Shown: piece by piece, positions 1 through 6,288 of the stretch
Numbering within the stretch: position 1 is the stretch's first letter
Layout: every line of letters starts with the position of its first letter
NCBI GenBank assembly: GCA_016791285.1
Contig: JAEUMX010000319.1
Coordinates: 1-6,288, forward strand
Length of the DNA: 6,288 bases
From: Burkholderiales bacterium
Lineage (GTDB): Bacteria; Pseudomonadota; Gammaproteobacteria; Burkholderiales; JAEUMW01
Direction: 5' to 3'
Position numbers and translations under genes: made by a program
Notes under the pieces: generated by a model
Told to the model about the DNA's origin: nothing
The model's input: only the letters and a program-made list of their open reading frames with translations
The model's database searches: none

Positions 1-1
1 G

Positions 2-547
2 CGCAAGAGCGAACTGATCGAGGCCACCTGGGACGAGGTCGACTTCGAGAACGCCGTCTGGACGATTCCGAAGAGCCGCATGAAGGCCGGCAAGCCCCAC
101 AACGTCTACCTGTCGCAGCAGGCGCTCGACATCATGGTGGCACTACGCACGTGTGCGAGCGGCTCCAAATTCCTGCTGCCATCGCGCTACGACGTCGACC
201 GCTGCATGTCGAAGGCGACCCTGAATCGGGTCACGCAGATCGTCGCCGAGCGCGCCACGGAAGCGAAGCTGCCGCTGGAACCCTTCACGGTGCACGACCT
301 GCGCCGCACCGGCTCGACGATCCTCAACGAGCTGGGCTTCAACAGCGACTGGATCGAGAAGTGCCTGGCCCACGAGGACGGACGCTCATCGCGCGGCGTC
401 TACAACAAGGCCGAGTATGCGGAACAGCGCCGCCACATGCTGCAAGAGTGGGCGGACATGATCGATGCCTGGGTCGCGGGGAAGACGCACACCCCGACGC
501 TCCTGCCGCCGACGATGAAGGTGGCGACGACGGCGGCGCCGATATGA
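2..547 (+). CDS. P4-type tyrosine integrase, C-terminal part (5' end outside window)
   Basis: This is the catalytic C-terminal part of a tyrosine site-specific recombinase, the enzyme that inserts and excises an island or prophage at its attachment site. The frame is already open at nt 2, so the N-terminal arm-binding and core-binding domains lie outside the window; 181 residues are visible. The fragment begins with RKSE, which carries the first catalytic Arg and its partner Glu. A P4-integrase-style hairpin follows (WTIPKSRMK, nt 59-85; the last Lys is the likely catalytic one). The HDLRRT box at nt 293-310 supplies His and the second Arg, LAHE has its His at nt 371-373, and the likely nucleophile Tyr is at nt 401-403, ten residues after that His. 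All catalytic positions in view are intact, so the visible part gives no sign of decay. It reads towards the kinase-helicase gene, as expected when the integrase sits at one island edge and the cargo follows. The integrase family is near certain; the exact subfamily is inferred from motif style. Confidence 0.93.
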   Translation, partial: RKSELIEATWDEVDFENAVWTIPKSRMKAGKPHNVYLSQQALDIMVALRTCASGSKFLLPSRYDVDRCMSKATLNRVTQIVAERATEAKLPLEPFTVHDLRRTGSTILNELGFNSDWIEKCLAHEDGRSSRGVYNKAEYAEQRRHMLQEWADMIDAWVAGKTHTPTLLPPTMKVATTAAPI

Positions 548-890
548 GTGGCTGCTACGCCGCTCTTGATGGCGGGCGCTGCCACAAAATTCTTCCTGCG
601 CGCACCGCTTCGCCGAGGGTCGGCGGAGGAGGCCGAATCGACGTCGCCGGCCCGCGCGGACGTCTGGTATATGACCTGAACCGGTCTCTCAGTCGCGTGG
701 ATCGCAGACCTGCCGACCCAGATCGCTCATCCACGCATCACAAGATGCCGCCGTCAGCCTTCAGAATGTTGCTGCCGAAGGAACTCATTGCCGAATGTTC
801 TTCACGGCGGTGACTATTTGCGCATCGGAAGTTGGTGTGGCAGCCGGTCGTGAACGCATTCCTACCTAGACTGAAGAGAGAGGGCTACGG
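548..890. other. Intergenic gap between integrase and kinase-helicase gene
   Basis: I see no convincing gene in these 343 bases. A + frame opens with an ATG at nt 544 that overlaps the integrase stop as ATGA and runs to nt 813 (89 codons). It lacks a Shine-Dalgarno sequence, has weaker third-position G/C than its neighbours, and gives a low-complexity Arg/Ser/Pro-rich product, so I do not call it. No sigma70-like promoter with good spacing and no clear rho-independent terminator stands out. The promoter of the kinase-helicase operon should still lie here, because the gene starts 343 nt after the integrase stop. Confidence 0.6.
876..884 (+). promoter_or_regulatory. Ribosome binding site of the kinase-helicase gene
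   Basis: A purine run GAGAGAGGG lies just upstream of the ATG at nt 891. Its GAGG core (nt 880-883) leaves a 7-nt spacer, which supports this start. No other start codon close by has a comparable site. Confidence 0.6.
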
Positions 891-3800
891 ATGTCGGAAA
901 GAGGCACGATCAAGCTAATCGACGTGGAGGCGCGCAAGGGTACCCCGCGGCTTGCTTTCGCCGATGGCCGCTACGTTACGACGCGTGTGTCGCCGCGCAG
1001 CGGTGGCCTCTCGACCGTGTACCAGGCCACCGATATCGAAACCAGCACCAAGGTCGCCCTGAAAGTGTTCCGAAGTGAGGGGCGTACCGACGATGTGATC
1101 GAAGAGTCGTTTAGGCGTGAGGTGCAGGCCCTTTCCGACCTGAGCCATCCACACATCGTGCGCATTCTCGACTCTGGTCGCGACGGCGACAACGGCGTGC
1201 ACTTCGTCGTGATGGAGTGGGTCGAACAGGACCTGAGCGATGTGATGGCGCCTGGCAAGTGCTCTGACTGGGTGTCCTACTACCGAAGCGTGGGCAAGGG
1301 CGTGCTCGACGCGCTGGCTTTCGCGCACACACGGTCCACGGCGCACCGCGACGTGAAGCCCTCCAACGTGCTGATCACGGAGCAAGGGGTGGTGAAGCTG
1401 TGCGACTTCGGAATTTCCAAGATCCGCAACTTCCTGGCGCCGGGCGTCACGCTGGCCCGGTTCGCATCGGCGCCATACTCGCCGCCAGAGGCGGACGACG
1501 GCAGCTACAGCTACAGCCGCGATGTGTTCGGTTTCGCTGCGTTGAGCGTGGCGGTTCTCACGGGCAAGAAGCCTGTCGAATACGCCGAACTTGCGTCGCT
1601 ATTGGAAGAGGTGGCGATCGAGGAGCCGATTCGGCGCGTCCTGCGGCGTTGCCTAGATCTGGAACGCCCCGAGCTAAGGCCCGCGAATGCCGGGCTGTTG
1701 CAGGCTGAGCTGGAGCAGGCGGCACCCGCGCCCGCGCGCCAAGCGCTGCCGGGAGTCCTGCTTGGTCTGACAAATAAGGTGCGCAGCACCGTGGAGTACG
1801 ACAAGGGACTGCGCGGTGCGATGGCGGAGCGCTTCATTGAGCGGGATCTCGAAGGCGCACGGATGGAGGAGATCTCCGCCACTGCCGAGAGGCCCGGCCG
1901 GAGCTTCCGTGTGTTCGGCAGCACTTACGGCTACATCGCCGTGCGGGACGACAGTGGAAGCCGGCTGCTGCTAGTGTCGGCGCTGGAGTACCAGCCTTCA
2001 GACTTGGAACGTCGGCGTGGAAATGCAGCCGACCCCGACGTTCGGTTCGTGCTTTCGGGCGTGACCGGGCAGGCGTCCAGCGATGCGCTGGACGCGCTGT
2101 TGGAACGCTTGCTGGCCTTCACTGCCGACCAAAAGGAACGTTGGCTGGAGCAGCGGGGGCAGGAGCTGTACCGCAAGTGGGTAGATCTGCTGAGTGCCAA
2201 GACCGAGTTGGAGCGCGGACGCCGGTTGCGGCTGCCCTATGTGGACCGGGAGCCTTCGGGTGAGTTCGTGCGCCTGAAGATGAAGCCTGGGATCGATCCT
2301 TCCGGATTGGTCGGACAGGATGTACTCATCCAAACAGCTGGCAAGGGTGGCGAGTTTAGGGGCACGGTGGTTTCTCGTGCTGAAGACGGTGTGTTGCTGC
2401 GCCCGAGCTTGCGCAACCGCGTAGACGCGGGTTCGACGCCGGACCAAGGCATCGTGGAAACGGACACCACCAAGACCGACGCGGCGCTCGACAAGCAGAA
2501 GGCCGCCGTAGATGCAGTGCGCTACGGCCGATCGGTCAACCCGGACCTGGGCGGTTACATCGTTAGCCCGGACAGAGTGCCGGTGCTCCCGCCGGTGGAG
2601 GTGGACTTCATCAACCCGCACATCGACGAAGACAAGCAGGATGCATTGCGCGCGGCTTTGTCGGGACCGCCACTTCTGCTTGTGGAAGGGCCGCCGGGAA
2701 CGGGCAAGACCACGTTCATAACCGAGCTGGTGCTGCAGACATTGAAGGCGAACCCGAACGCGCGGGTGCTATTAACTTCGCAGACGCACGTTGCGCTGGA
2801 CAATTCGCTGGAGCGGATTGTCGGGCAGGTGGCAGTCCCAGTGGATGCGGTGCGCATTGGACAGGACGACGACGATCGTATTGCTGCCTCCACACGCAAG
2901 TTGATGCTGGACACTAAACTGCCGGAAATGCGCAAGCGCGCGCTCGCTGCGGGGCGCGCCTTCATTGAGCGCTGGGCGCAGGACCACGGCCTCAGCGTCA
3001 AAGACATTCGTCGCGTCATGGCGATGGAGCGCCACGCCAAGCTCAAGACTCGACTGGAGGCTGCTGAGCAAGGCTTGAAGGAACTGGAGCCGCAGTTGGC
3101 CGAGCCAGTGCGTGCAAGCTTGAGCGCCGAGGAGCGGGCTGATCTTGAAGACCAGTTTAAGGGACTTAGCCGGGACCGGGATCTGCTAGAGGGGCTGCTC
3201 AAGGAATCGTGGAAGGACCTGGCCAGTCAGCTTGATTCAAAGGAAGAGTTGAAGGAGTTCGCCGAGTGCTCAGCTGCCGATTTGCACGGGTGGGCCGAGG
3301 CGTACTCTGACGGGACTCCGGCGGGCGGGCAACTAAAGCAGTTGCTCCAGGTGCATACCGACTGGGAGACGGCGTTCGGCCGCAGTCGGGACTTTCAGGC
3401 GGCGGTCATTGCGGCCAGCCAAGTCGTGGCCGGAACCTGTCTGGGTGTAATGAGCATTCCGGGGCGTAGTGAGATTACCTACGACCTTTGCATCGTGGAC
3501 GAAGCCTCGATCGCCACGCCTACGGAGGTGCTGGTGCCGATGTCGCGAGCGCGGCGTACGGTGCTGGTAGGGGACAGCAAGCAGCTTTCGCCCTTCCAGG
3601 ATCCGGAACTGCGGGCGCTTGGACTGCTCGAACGCTACGACCTCAAGCCGGAGGACCAGAAGGCCACGCTGTTCAATCATCTGGGCGCGAATCTACCCGG
3701 CTCATTAAAGAAGACGCTCACGTCGCAGCACCGCATGCTGCCGGCGATCGGCAACTTGATATCGGAGTGCTTCTATCGCGGCGAGTTGCGCAGCATCGAG

Positions 3801-4358
3801 CGCCCAGCCGCCGCGCACCTGGCAGGCGTAATGCAGCGACCGGTTACCTGGTACACAACAGTTCGCAAACCCAACCGCGGATCGAGGCAGCAAGGCACGT
3901 CGTACTACAACGACGTGGAGGTCGAGATCATCGTCGGCCTCCTCGCACGCATTGATTCCTGGATGCAGCGCGGGCGCTACAAGGACAAGCGCGTCACCGT
4001 GGCGGTGCTTTCGGGCTACGAGCCGCAGCGGGCAAGACTGCAGACTGCGGTCCAGACCCAGGGGCAGCCGTGGAAGAGCTTCTCCGAGGTCTTTGTCAAT
4101 GTCGTAGATGCATTTCAGGGCCGGGAGGCCGACATCCTTGTCTTCTCCGTCACAAGGTCGGAAGTGAAAGGCTTGGGCTTCCTCCGAGAGATGGAGCGCA
4201 TCAACGTGGCACTGTCTCGCGGCAAGGAACTGCTGGCCATCGTCGGCGACCATGAGTTCTGTCAGACAGCCCCAGGCCCGACGAATCCCTTGCGGGACGT
4301 TATCGACTACATCCGGTGCAATCCTCAGACCTGCGCTCTTGAGGAGGTGCAGTCGTGA
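891..4358 (+). CDS. mkoA: Ser/Thr kinase-SF1 helicase fusion, Mokosh type I MkoA-like
   Basis: This 1155-residue protein joins a eukaryotic-like protein kinase to a Upf1/DNA2-type (COG1112-like) superfamily 1 helicase. Kinase, about residues 30-275: VALK Lys58, Glu77, HRDVKPSN with Asp154, Lys156 and Asn159, DFG Asp172-Gly174, a PPE at 198-200 and the later Asp211. The glycine loop is degenerate (RSGGLS, 36-41). Residues 280-460 match nothing I recognise; 460-515 look beta-rich, like the 1B barrel of Upf1-type helicases. Helicase: Walker A GPPGTGKTT (600-608), motif Ia TSQTH (629-633), a charged helical insertion (about 680-830), motif II VDEAS (869-873), motif III GDSKQLSP (894-901), motif IV SQHRM (945-949), motif V VVDAFQGRE (1071-1079) and motif VI RINVALSRGK (1103-1112). 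All ATPase residues are intact. No signal peptide or membrane segment is seen, so it is presumably cytoplasmic. With the overlapping PLD gene it matches the Mokosh type I antiphage pair. The fold is near certain; the system name is recalled from architecture. Confidence 0.88.
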   Translation: MSERGTIKLIDVEARKGTPRLAFADGRYVTTRVSPRSGGLSTVYQATDIETSTKVALKVFRSEGRTDDVIEESFRREVQALSDLSHPHIVRILDSGRDGDNGVHFVVMEWVEQDLSDVMAPGKCSDWVSYYRSVGKGVLDALAFAHTRSTAHRDVKPSNVLITEQGVVKLCDFGISKIRNFLAPGVTLARFASAPYSPPEADDGSYSYSRDVFGFAALSVAVLTGKKPVEYAELASLLEEVAIEEPIRRVLRRCLDLERPELRPANAGLLQAELEQAAPAPARQALPGVLLGLTNKVRSTVEYDKGLRGAMAERFIERDLEGARMEEISATAERPGRSFRVFGSTYGYIAVRDDSGSRLLLVSALEYQPSDLERRRGNAADPDVRFVLSGVTGQASSDALDALLERLLAFTADQKERWLEQRGQELYRKWVDLLSAKTELERGRRLRLPYVDREPSGEFVRLKMKPGIDPSGLVGQDVLIQTAGKGGEFRGTVVSRAEDGVLLRPSLRNRVDAGSTPDQGIVETDTTKTDAALDKQKAAVDAVRYGRSVNPDLGGYIVSPDRVPVLPPVEVDFINPHIDEDKQDALRAALSGPPLLLVEGPPGTGKTTFITELVLQTLKANPNARVLLTSQTHVALDNSLERIVGQVAVPVDAVRIGQDDDDRIAASTRKLMLDTKLPEMRKRALAAGRAFIERWAQDHGLSVKDIRRVMAMERHAKLKTRLEAAEQGLKELEPQLAEPVRASLSAEERADLEDQFKGLSRDRDLLEGLLKESWKDLASQLDSKEELKEFAECSAADLHGWAEAYSDGTPAGGQLKQLLQVHTDWETAFGRSRDFQAAVIAASQVVAGTCLGVMSIPGRSEITYDLCIVDEASIATPTEVLVPMSRARRTVLVGDSKQLSPFQDPELRALGLLERYDLKPEDQKATLFNHLGANLPGSLKKTLTSQHRMLPAIGNLISECFYRGELRSIERPAAAHLAGVMQRPVTWYTTVRKPNRGSRQQGTSYYNDVEVEIIVGLLARIDSWMQRGRYKDKRVTVAVLSGYEPQRARLQTAVQTQGQPWKSFSEVFVNVVDAFQGREADILVFSVTRSEVKGLGFLREMERINVALSRGKELLAIVGDHEFCQTAPGPTNPLRDVIDYIRCNPQTCALEEVQS
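4341..4349 (+). promoter_or_regulatory. Ribosome binding site of the PLD gene, inside the helicase gene
   Basis: GAGGAGGTG inside the last codons of the kinase-helicase gene contains a near-perfect Shine-Dalgarno GGAGG (nt 4343-4347), 7 nt before the GTG at nt 4355. It decides the non-ATG start of the PLD gene and points to translational coupling of the two genes. Confidence 0.8.
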
Positions 4359-5791
4359 GCCTGGAGAGCATTCTTGAGCAAGCAGCCCGCGCCAGATCGG
4401 GCTACGACCTGGTGTCGTTCAAGGAAGCGGGGCTGCCGGTCTTCGTGCTGAGGTTGCGCATCCTGGTTCTGGAGCGCAAGCCGATCAGTCCTATCGAGGA
4501 AGCCGTGCTGAACGCCGTGCGGGCGGGGCTCGATGCGCCTGGCAGCATCTACGAGTTCCTCGGCCTGCCTAAAGCCGTGCTCACGCCAGTGCTCGTGACC
4601 TTGAACACTGCGGAAATGATCAACTACTCGCGCGGTGTGGGGGACGCCGACGCCAAGGTGACGCTCACGATTAAGGGGCGCAATGCGCTGGCAGAAGCCG
4701 CGACGATCAAGCCGCAGGATCGCCCCATCGAAGTGTGTTTCGATGCATTGACGAAGCGCTTGCTCGTGCTGCCACCGGAGCAACTGTTCCGTGCGCGGGA
4801 CATGCGAGATCTGGGGCGTTTCGAAGTGCCAATCGGGACGTCCAAGCGACCAGAAGTCGAGGACATTCCGCTTGAGGATTTCGACAAGGTCCTTAAGCGG
4901 CATGCTTCTTTGTCGCCGGACTGGAGTGGCTCGCTGCTCGCCATTCGTCGCATCGAGCGGCGTGAGTTGCGGTACCTGGGATGCACGATGCTCTTCTACA
5001 AGAGCCAGACGCCGCCTCATGAAGTGCAAGTAGGGTTTTGGCGCGAGGACGGGCAATCGATACCGCACGAAGTGGAGTTCGTGGCCGTTGGTGGCCCGGA
5101 GCTGGTAGGCGCTCGACTGCTGCCGACGGACGTGCAGATGCCACCCCCTGTGCTCTTGCCTGAGGTCGGCTCGTCTGCTGCCAGTGCTGCGACAGGCGCG
5201 GGGACTGTGCCGGATCATGGGCAGCCCGAGGCCAGCCCGCCGCCACCGCCGCCGGCTCTCGAGACGATGCAGACTCTGTTGTGCCACGAGCACCCCGGGT
5301 ACCTGAAGAAGGCGCTCTTGTCTGCCAAGAAGCGGCTGGTGATTGTCTCGCCGTGGATCCGCGACTCAGTCATCGACTGGGGATTCGTCTCGTCACTTGA
5401 GGCCCTGCTGCGCGGCGGCGTCGAGGTTCACATCGGCTACGGGATCGCAAACGCAGACGGACCGAAGAAGAATCCTGCCAACGACAAGCCCGACATCACC
5501 CCCGGCGCTGAGCGCGACTTGAACGACTTGGCGACTCGGTTCAAGAACTTCCACTTCGTTTATGTTGGCAATACGCATCGGAAGTCGCTCGTCTGTGACG
5601 ACGAGTTCGCAGTGGTCACCAGCTTCAACTGGCTTTCCTACAAGGGGGACTCCAAGGGCAAGCCGAGGGATGAGCGCGGACATGTTTACCGGAAGAAGCA
5701 TCATGTCGAGAAAGTGGCAGCCGAAGATCTAGAGCTGCTGGCCAAAGGCACGCGGATTGGACCGTCAGGTGTGGGCGGTCGCGTCAGGTGA
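4355..5791 (+). CDS. mkoB: PLD-family nuclease with winged-helix-like N-terminus, Mokosh type I MkoB-like
   Basis: This 478-residue protein starts at GTG, overlapping the helicase stop by 4 nt (GTGA) behind a strong ribosome binding site. Residues about 40-115 look like a winged helix: three short helices (one with APGSIYEFLGLP) followed by a strand turn (KVTLTIKGRNALAEA), typical of DNA-binding or protein-docking modules. Residues 120-260 are mixed alpha/beta and unrecognised. A Pro/Ala/Gly-rich linker (about 262-300, with six Pro in a row near 295-300) leads to the PLD domain (about 301-465). That domain has KKRLVIVSPWI (325-335), RGGVEVHIGYG (353-363), and the HxKxxxxD motif His408, Lys410, Asp415, followed by VVTSFNW (420-426). 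Only one HKD motif is present, so, as in Nuc-like bacterial PLD nucleases, the active site probably needs a dimer. No signal peptide is seen. Next to the kinase-helicase it is the likely nuclease effector of a Mokosh-type system; lipase activity is less likely. The PLD call is strong, the system name recalled. Confidence 0.85.
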   Translation: MSLESILEQAARARSGYDLVSFKEAGLPVFVLRLRILVLERKPISPIEEAVLNAVRAGLDAPGSIYEFLGLPKAVLTPVLVTLNTAEMINYSRGVGDADAKVTLTIKGRNALAEAATIKPQDRPIEVCFDALTKRLLVLPPEQLFRARDMRDLGRFEVPIGTSKRPEVEDIPLEDFDKVLKRHASLSPDWSGSLLAIRRIERRELRYLGCTMLFYKSQTPPHEVQVGFWREDGQSIPHEVEFVAVGGPELVGARLLPTDVQMPPPVLLPEVGSSAASAATGAGTVPDHGQPEASPPPPPPALETMQTLLCHEHPGYLKKALLSAKKRLVIVSPWIRDSVIDWGFVSSLEALLRGGVEVHIGYGIANADGPKKNPANDKPDITPGAERDLNDLATRFKNFHFVYVGNTHRKSLVCDDEFAVVTSFNWLSYKGDSKGKPRDERGHVYRKKHHVEKVAAEDLELLAKGTRIGPSGVGGRVR

Positions 5792-6149
5792 GGCATGGCG
5801 ACGGTGTAGCTACTCTCTGCGGCGCAACTGGTCACAAGGGGCGTAGCCGAATTCCTTGCACACGGGGCTGCTCTCTATCTGCTGTTCCTCGCCGATCAGC
5901 GATCTGTCTCTGCGGACAGCCTTACCTCGCGTTGCGGCACCCAACACCGCTGACGCCTTTGGGTCGATGTGGCCGGTCACCGCTCTCGTTACCGCAGTCT
6001 GGCAGGTCGAACGGATTCGTCGTGTACTCGTCGCGTGGCTAGCCTTTCCCGCTGATCCGTTGATGCGCCCTTTGCCGGTAGTCTGGCATCGGCGCCTTCT
6101 TCACCCCGTTGCTCCCAGCCTGCCGGCGGCTCTGTAGCCAGGCCATCAC
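5792..6149. other. Gap between the PLD gene and the IS-like end
   Basis: I see no supported gene here. Two overlapping + frames (nt 5788-6042, whose GTG overlaps the PLD stop, and nt 5856-6137) lack good ribosome binding sites and give Pro/Leu/Arg-rich products without recognisable motifs. No strong stem-loop with a U tract marks the end of the operon. The stretch could be decayed DNA between cargo and an inserted element. Confidence 0.5.
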
Positions 6150-6156
6150 TGTCGGC

Positions 6157-6199
6157 GCGCGTTGAATTTTGACCACCCGTGCGCGTTGAATTTTGACCA
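6157..6199. repeat. Two direct copies of a 19-bp motif, 24-bp period
   Basis: GCGCGTTGAATTTTGACCA occurs identically at nt 6157-6175 and 6181-6199, separated by 5 nt. The AT-rich core stands out from the GC-rich surroundings. The layout fits paired transposase-binding sites at an insertion sequence end. Confidence 0.92.
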
Positions 6200-6208
6200 G
6201 GGGTGGAT

Positions 6209-6230
6209 AGCCGCTTGTCATTGAGCGGCT
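6209..6230. repeat. Small inverted repeat next to the direct repeats
   Basis: AGCCGCT (nt 6209-6215) and AGCGGCT (nt 6224-6230) form a perfect 7-bp stem with an 8-nt loop, TGTCATTG. There is no adjacent T tract, so a rho-independent terminator is unlikely. It may be part of the IS end structure or chance. Confidence 0.45.
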
Positions 6231-6288
6231 GTGGGTAAGTGTAGTCGATACGGGTGCGCGGCGGGAAGCGGCGATGGGCGTAGCCCGA

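Larger units (their letters stand above)
5989..6288 (-). other. Open minus-strand frame running off the right edge, possible gene end
   Basis: Read on the minus strand from the right edge, the frame stays open for 99 codons to a TAA at nt 5989-5991, with no ATG in view. The first 26 or so codons (from nt 6288 to about 6211) look coding-like: high third-position G/C and a balanced composition reading SGYAHRRFPPRTRIDYTYPQ. It then passes through the two direct repeats, giving GQNSTR twice, and becomes Arg/Ala/Gly-rich. It may be the C-terminus of a gene carried by the IS-like element and reading out through its end, or chance in GC-rich DNA. I assign no function. Confidence 0.2.
6150..6288. mobile_element. 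Probable end of an IS21-family-like insertion sequence (partial)
   Basis: From about nt 6150 the sequence begins TGTCGGCGCG and then carries two tandem copies of a 19-bp GCGCGTTGAATTTTGACCA motif. IS21-family elements begin with TG and carry repeated transposase-binding sites near their ends, often with a core of the GTTGAA-TTTTGACC kind, so this is probably one terminus with the body to the right. No transposase (IstA) or helper ATPase (IstB) is visible, the other end and target duplication are outside the window, and the exact boundary is a guess. Which end of the element this is cannot be told. Confidence 0.5.

Noticed and set aside
544..813. Possible 89-codon gene starting at an ATG that overlaps the integrase stop (ATGA).
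   Set aside because: There is no ribosome binding site, the codon bias is weaker than in the neighbours, and the Arg/Ser/Pro-rich product has no recognisable motif. The overlap alone is not enough.
788..817. TTGCCG followed by TGACTATTT as a possible sigma70 promoter for the kinase-helicase gene.
   Set aside because: The -10 match is poor at every acceptable spacing, so it cannot be told apart from background.
4325..5293. Long minus-strand open frame (322 codons) opposite the PLD gene.
   Set aside because: It is a shadow of the high-GC coding strand: the + frame carries the clear PLD motifs, while the minus product is His/Arg/Gln-rich with no domain.
5788..6137. Two + strand frames after the PLD gene, one with a GTG overlapping its stop.
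   Set aside because: The products are low-complexity with no domain, the ribosome sites are poor, and the two frames overlap each other. The GTGA overlap mimics the real junction at nt 4355 but lacks its strong Shine-Dalgarno sequence.
6209..6230. The inverted repeat as a rho-independent terminator.
   Set aside because: The stem is only 7 bp with an 8-nt loop and no T tract follows on either strand.
1..6288. CRISPR array, tRNA, rRNA or riboswitch.
   Set aside because: I saw no regularly spaced repeat series beyond the two 19-bp copies, no tRNA-like cloverleaf and no recognisable RNA element.

Overview
The window is GC-rich, with strong G/C preference at third codon positions. It looks like accessory DNA from a proteobacterium, most likely a beta-proteobacterium or a high-GC gamma-proteobacterium. 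That placement rests on composition and on the style of the P4-type integrase; nothing in the window fixes the species.

Layout, left to right on the + strand: (1) nt 2-547, the C-terminal part of a P4-like tyrosine integrase, cut by the window edge. (2) nt 548-890, a gap with no convincing gene. (3) nt 891-4358, a large protein with an N-terminal Ser/Thr protein kinase domain and a C-terminal Upf1/DNA2-like superfamily 1 helicase. (4) nt 4355-5791, a protein with a winged-helix-like N-terminus and a C-terminal phospholipase D (PLD)-type nuclease domain. Its GTG start overlaps the stop of the kinase-helicase gene by 4 nt and has a strong ribosome binding site inside that gene. (5) nt 5792-6149, a gap with no convincing gene. 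(6) about nt 6150-6288, a 19-bp direct repeat with a 24-bp period and then a small inverted repeat. This resembles the end of an IS21-family insertion sequence continuing past the right edge.

The central pair (kinase + SF1 helicase in one protein, PLD nuclease in the next) matches the architecture of the Mokosh type I antiphage system, mkoA and mkoB. From recall, that system was described as a COG1112-type helicase carrying a kinase domain plus a PLD protein. The likely logic is that the helicase engages phage nucleic acid or a replication/transcription intermediate, the kinase domain senses or relays the signal, and the PLD protein acts as the nuclease effector. This mechanism is inferred. 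The upstream integrase and the downstream IS-like end suggest that the pair is cargo of an integrated island whose left boundary lies left of the window. The system is therefore probably known as a class. The parts least explained by family knowledge are the roughly 180-residue linker between kinase and helicase, the degenerate kinase glycine loop, and the N-terminal half of the PLD protein.
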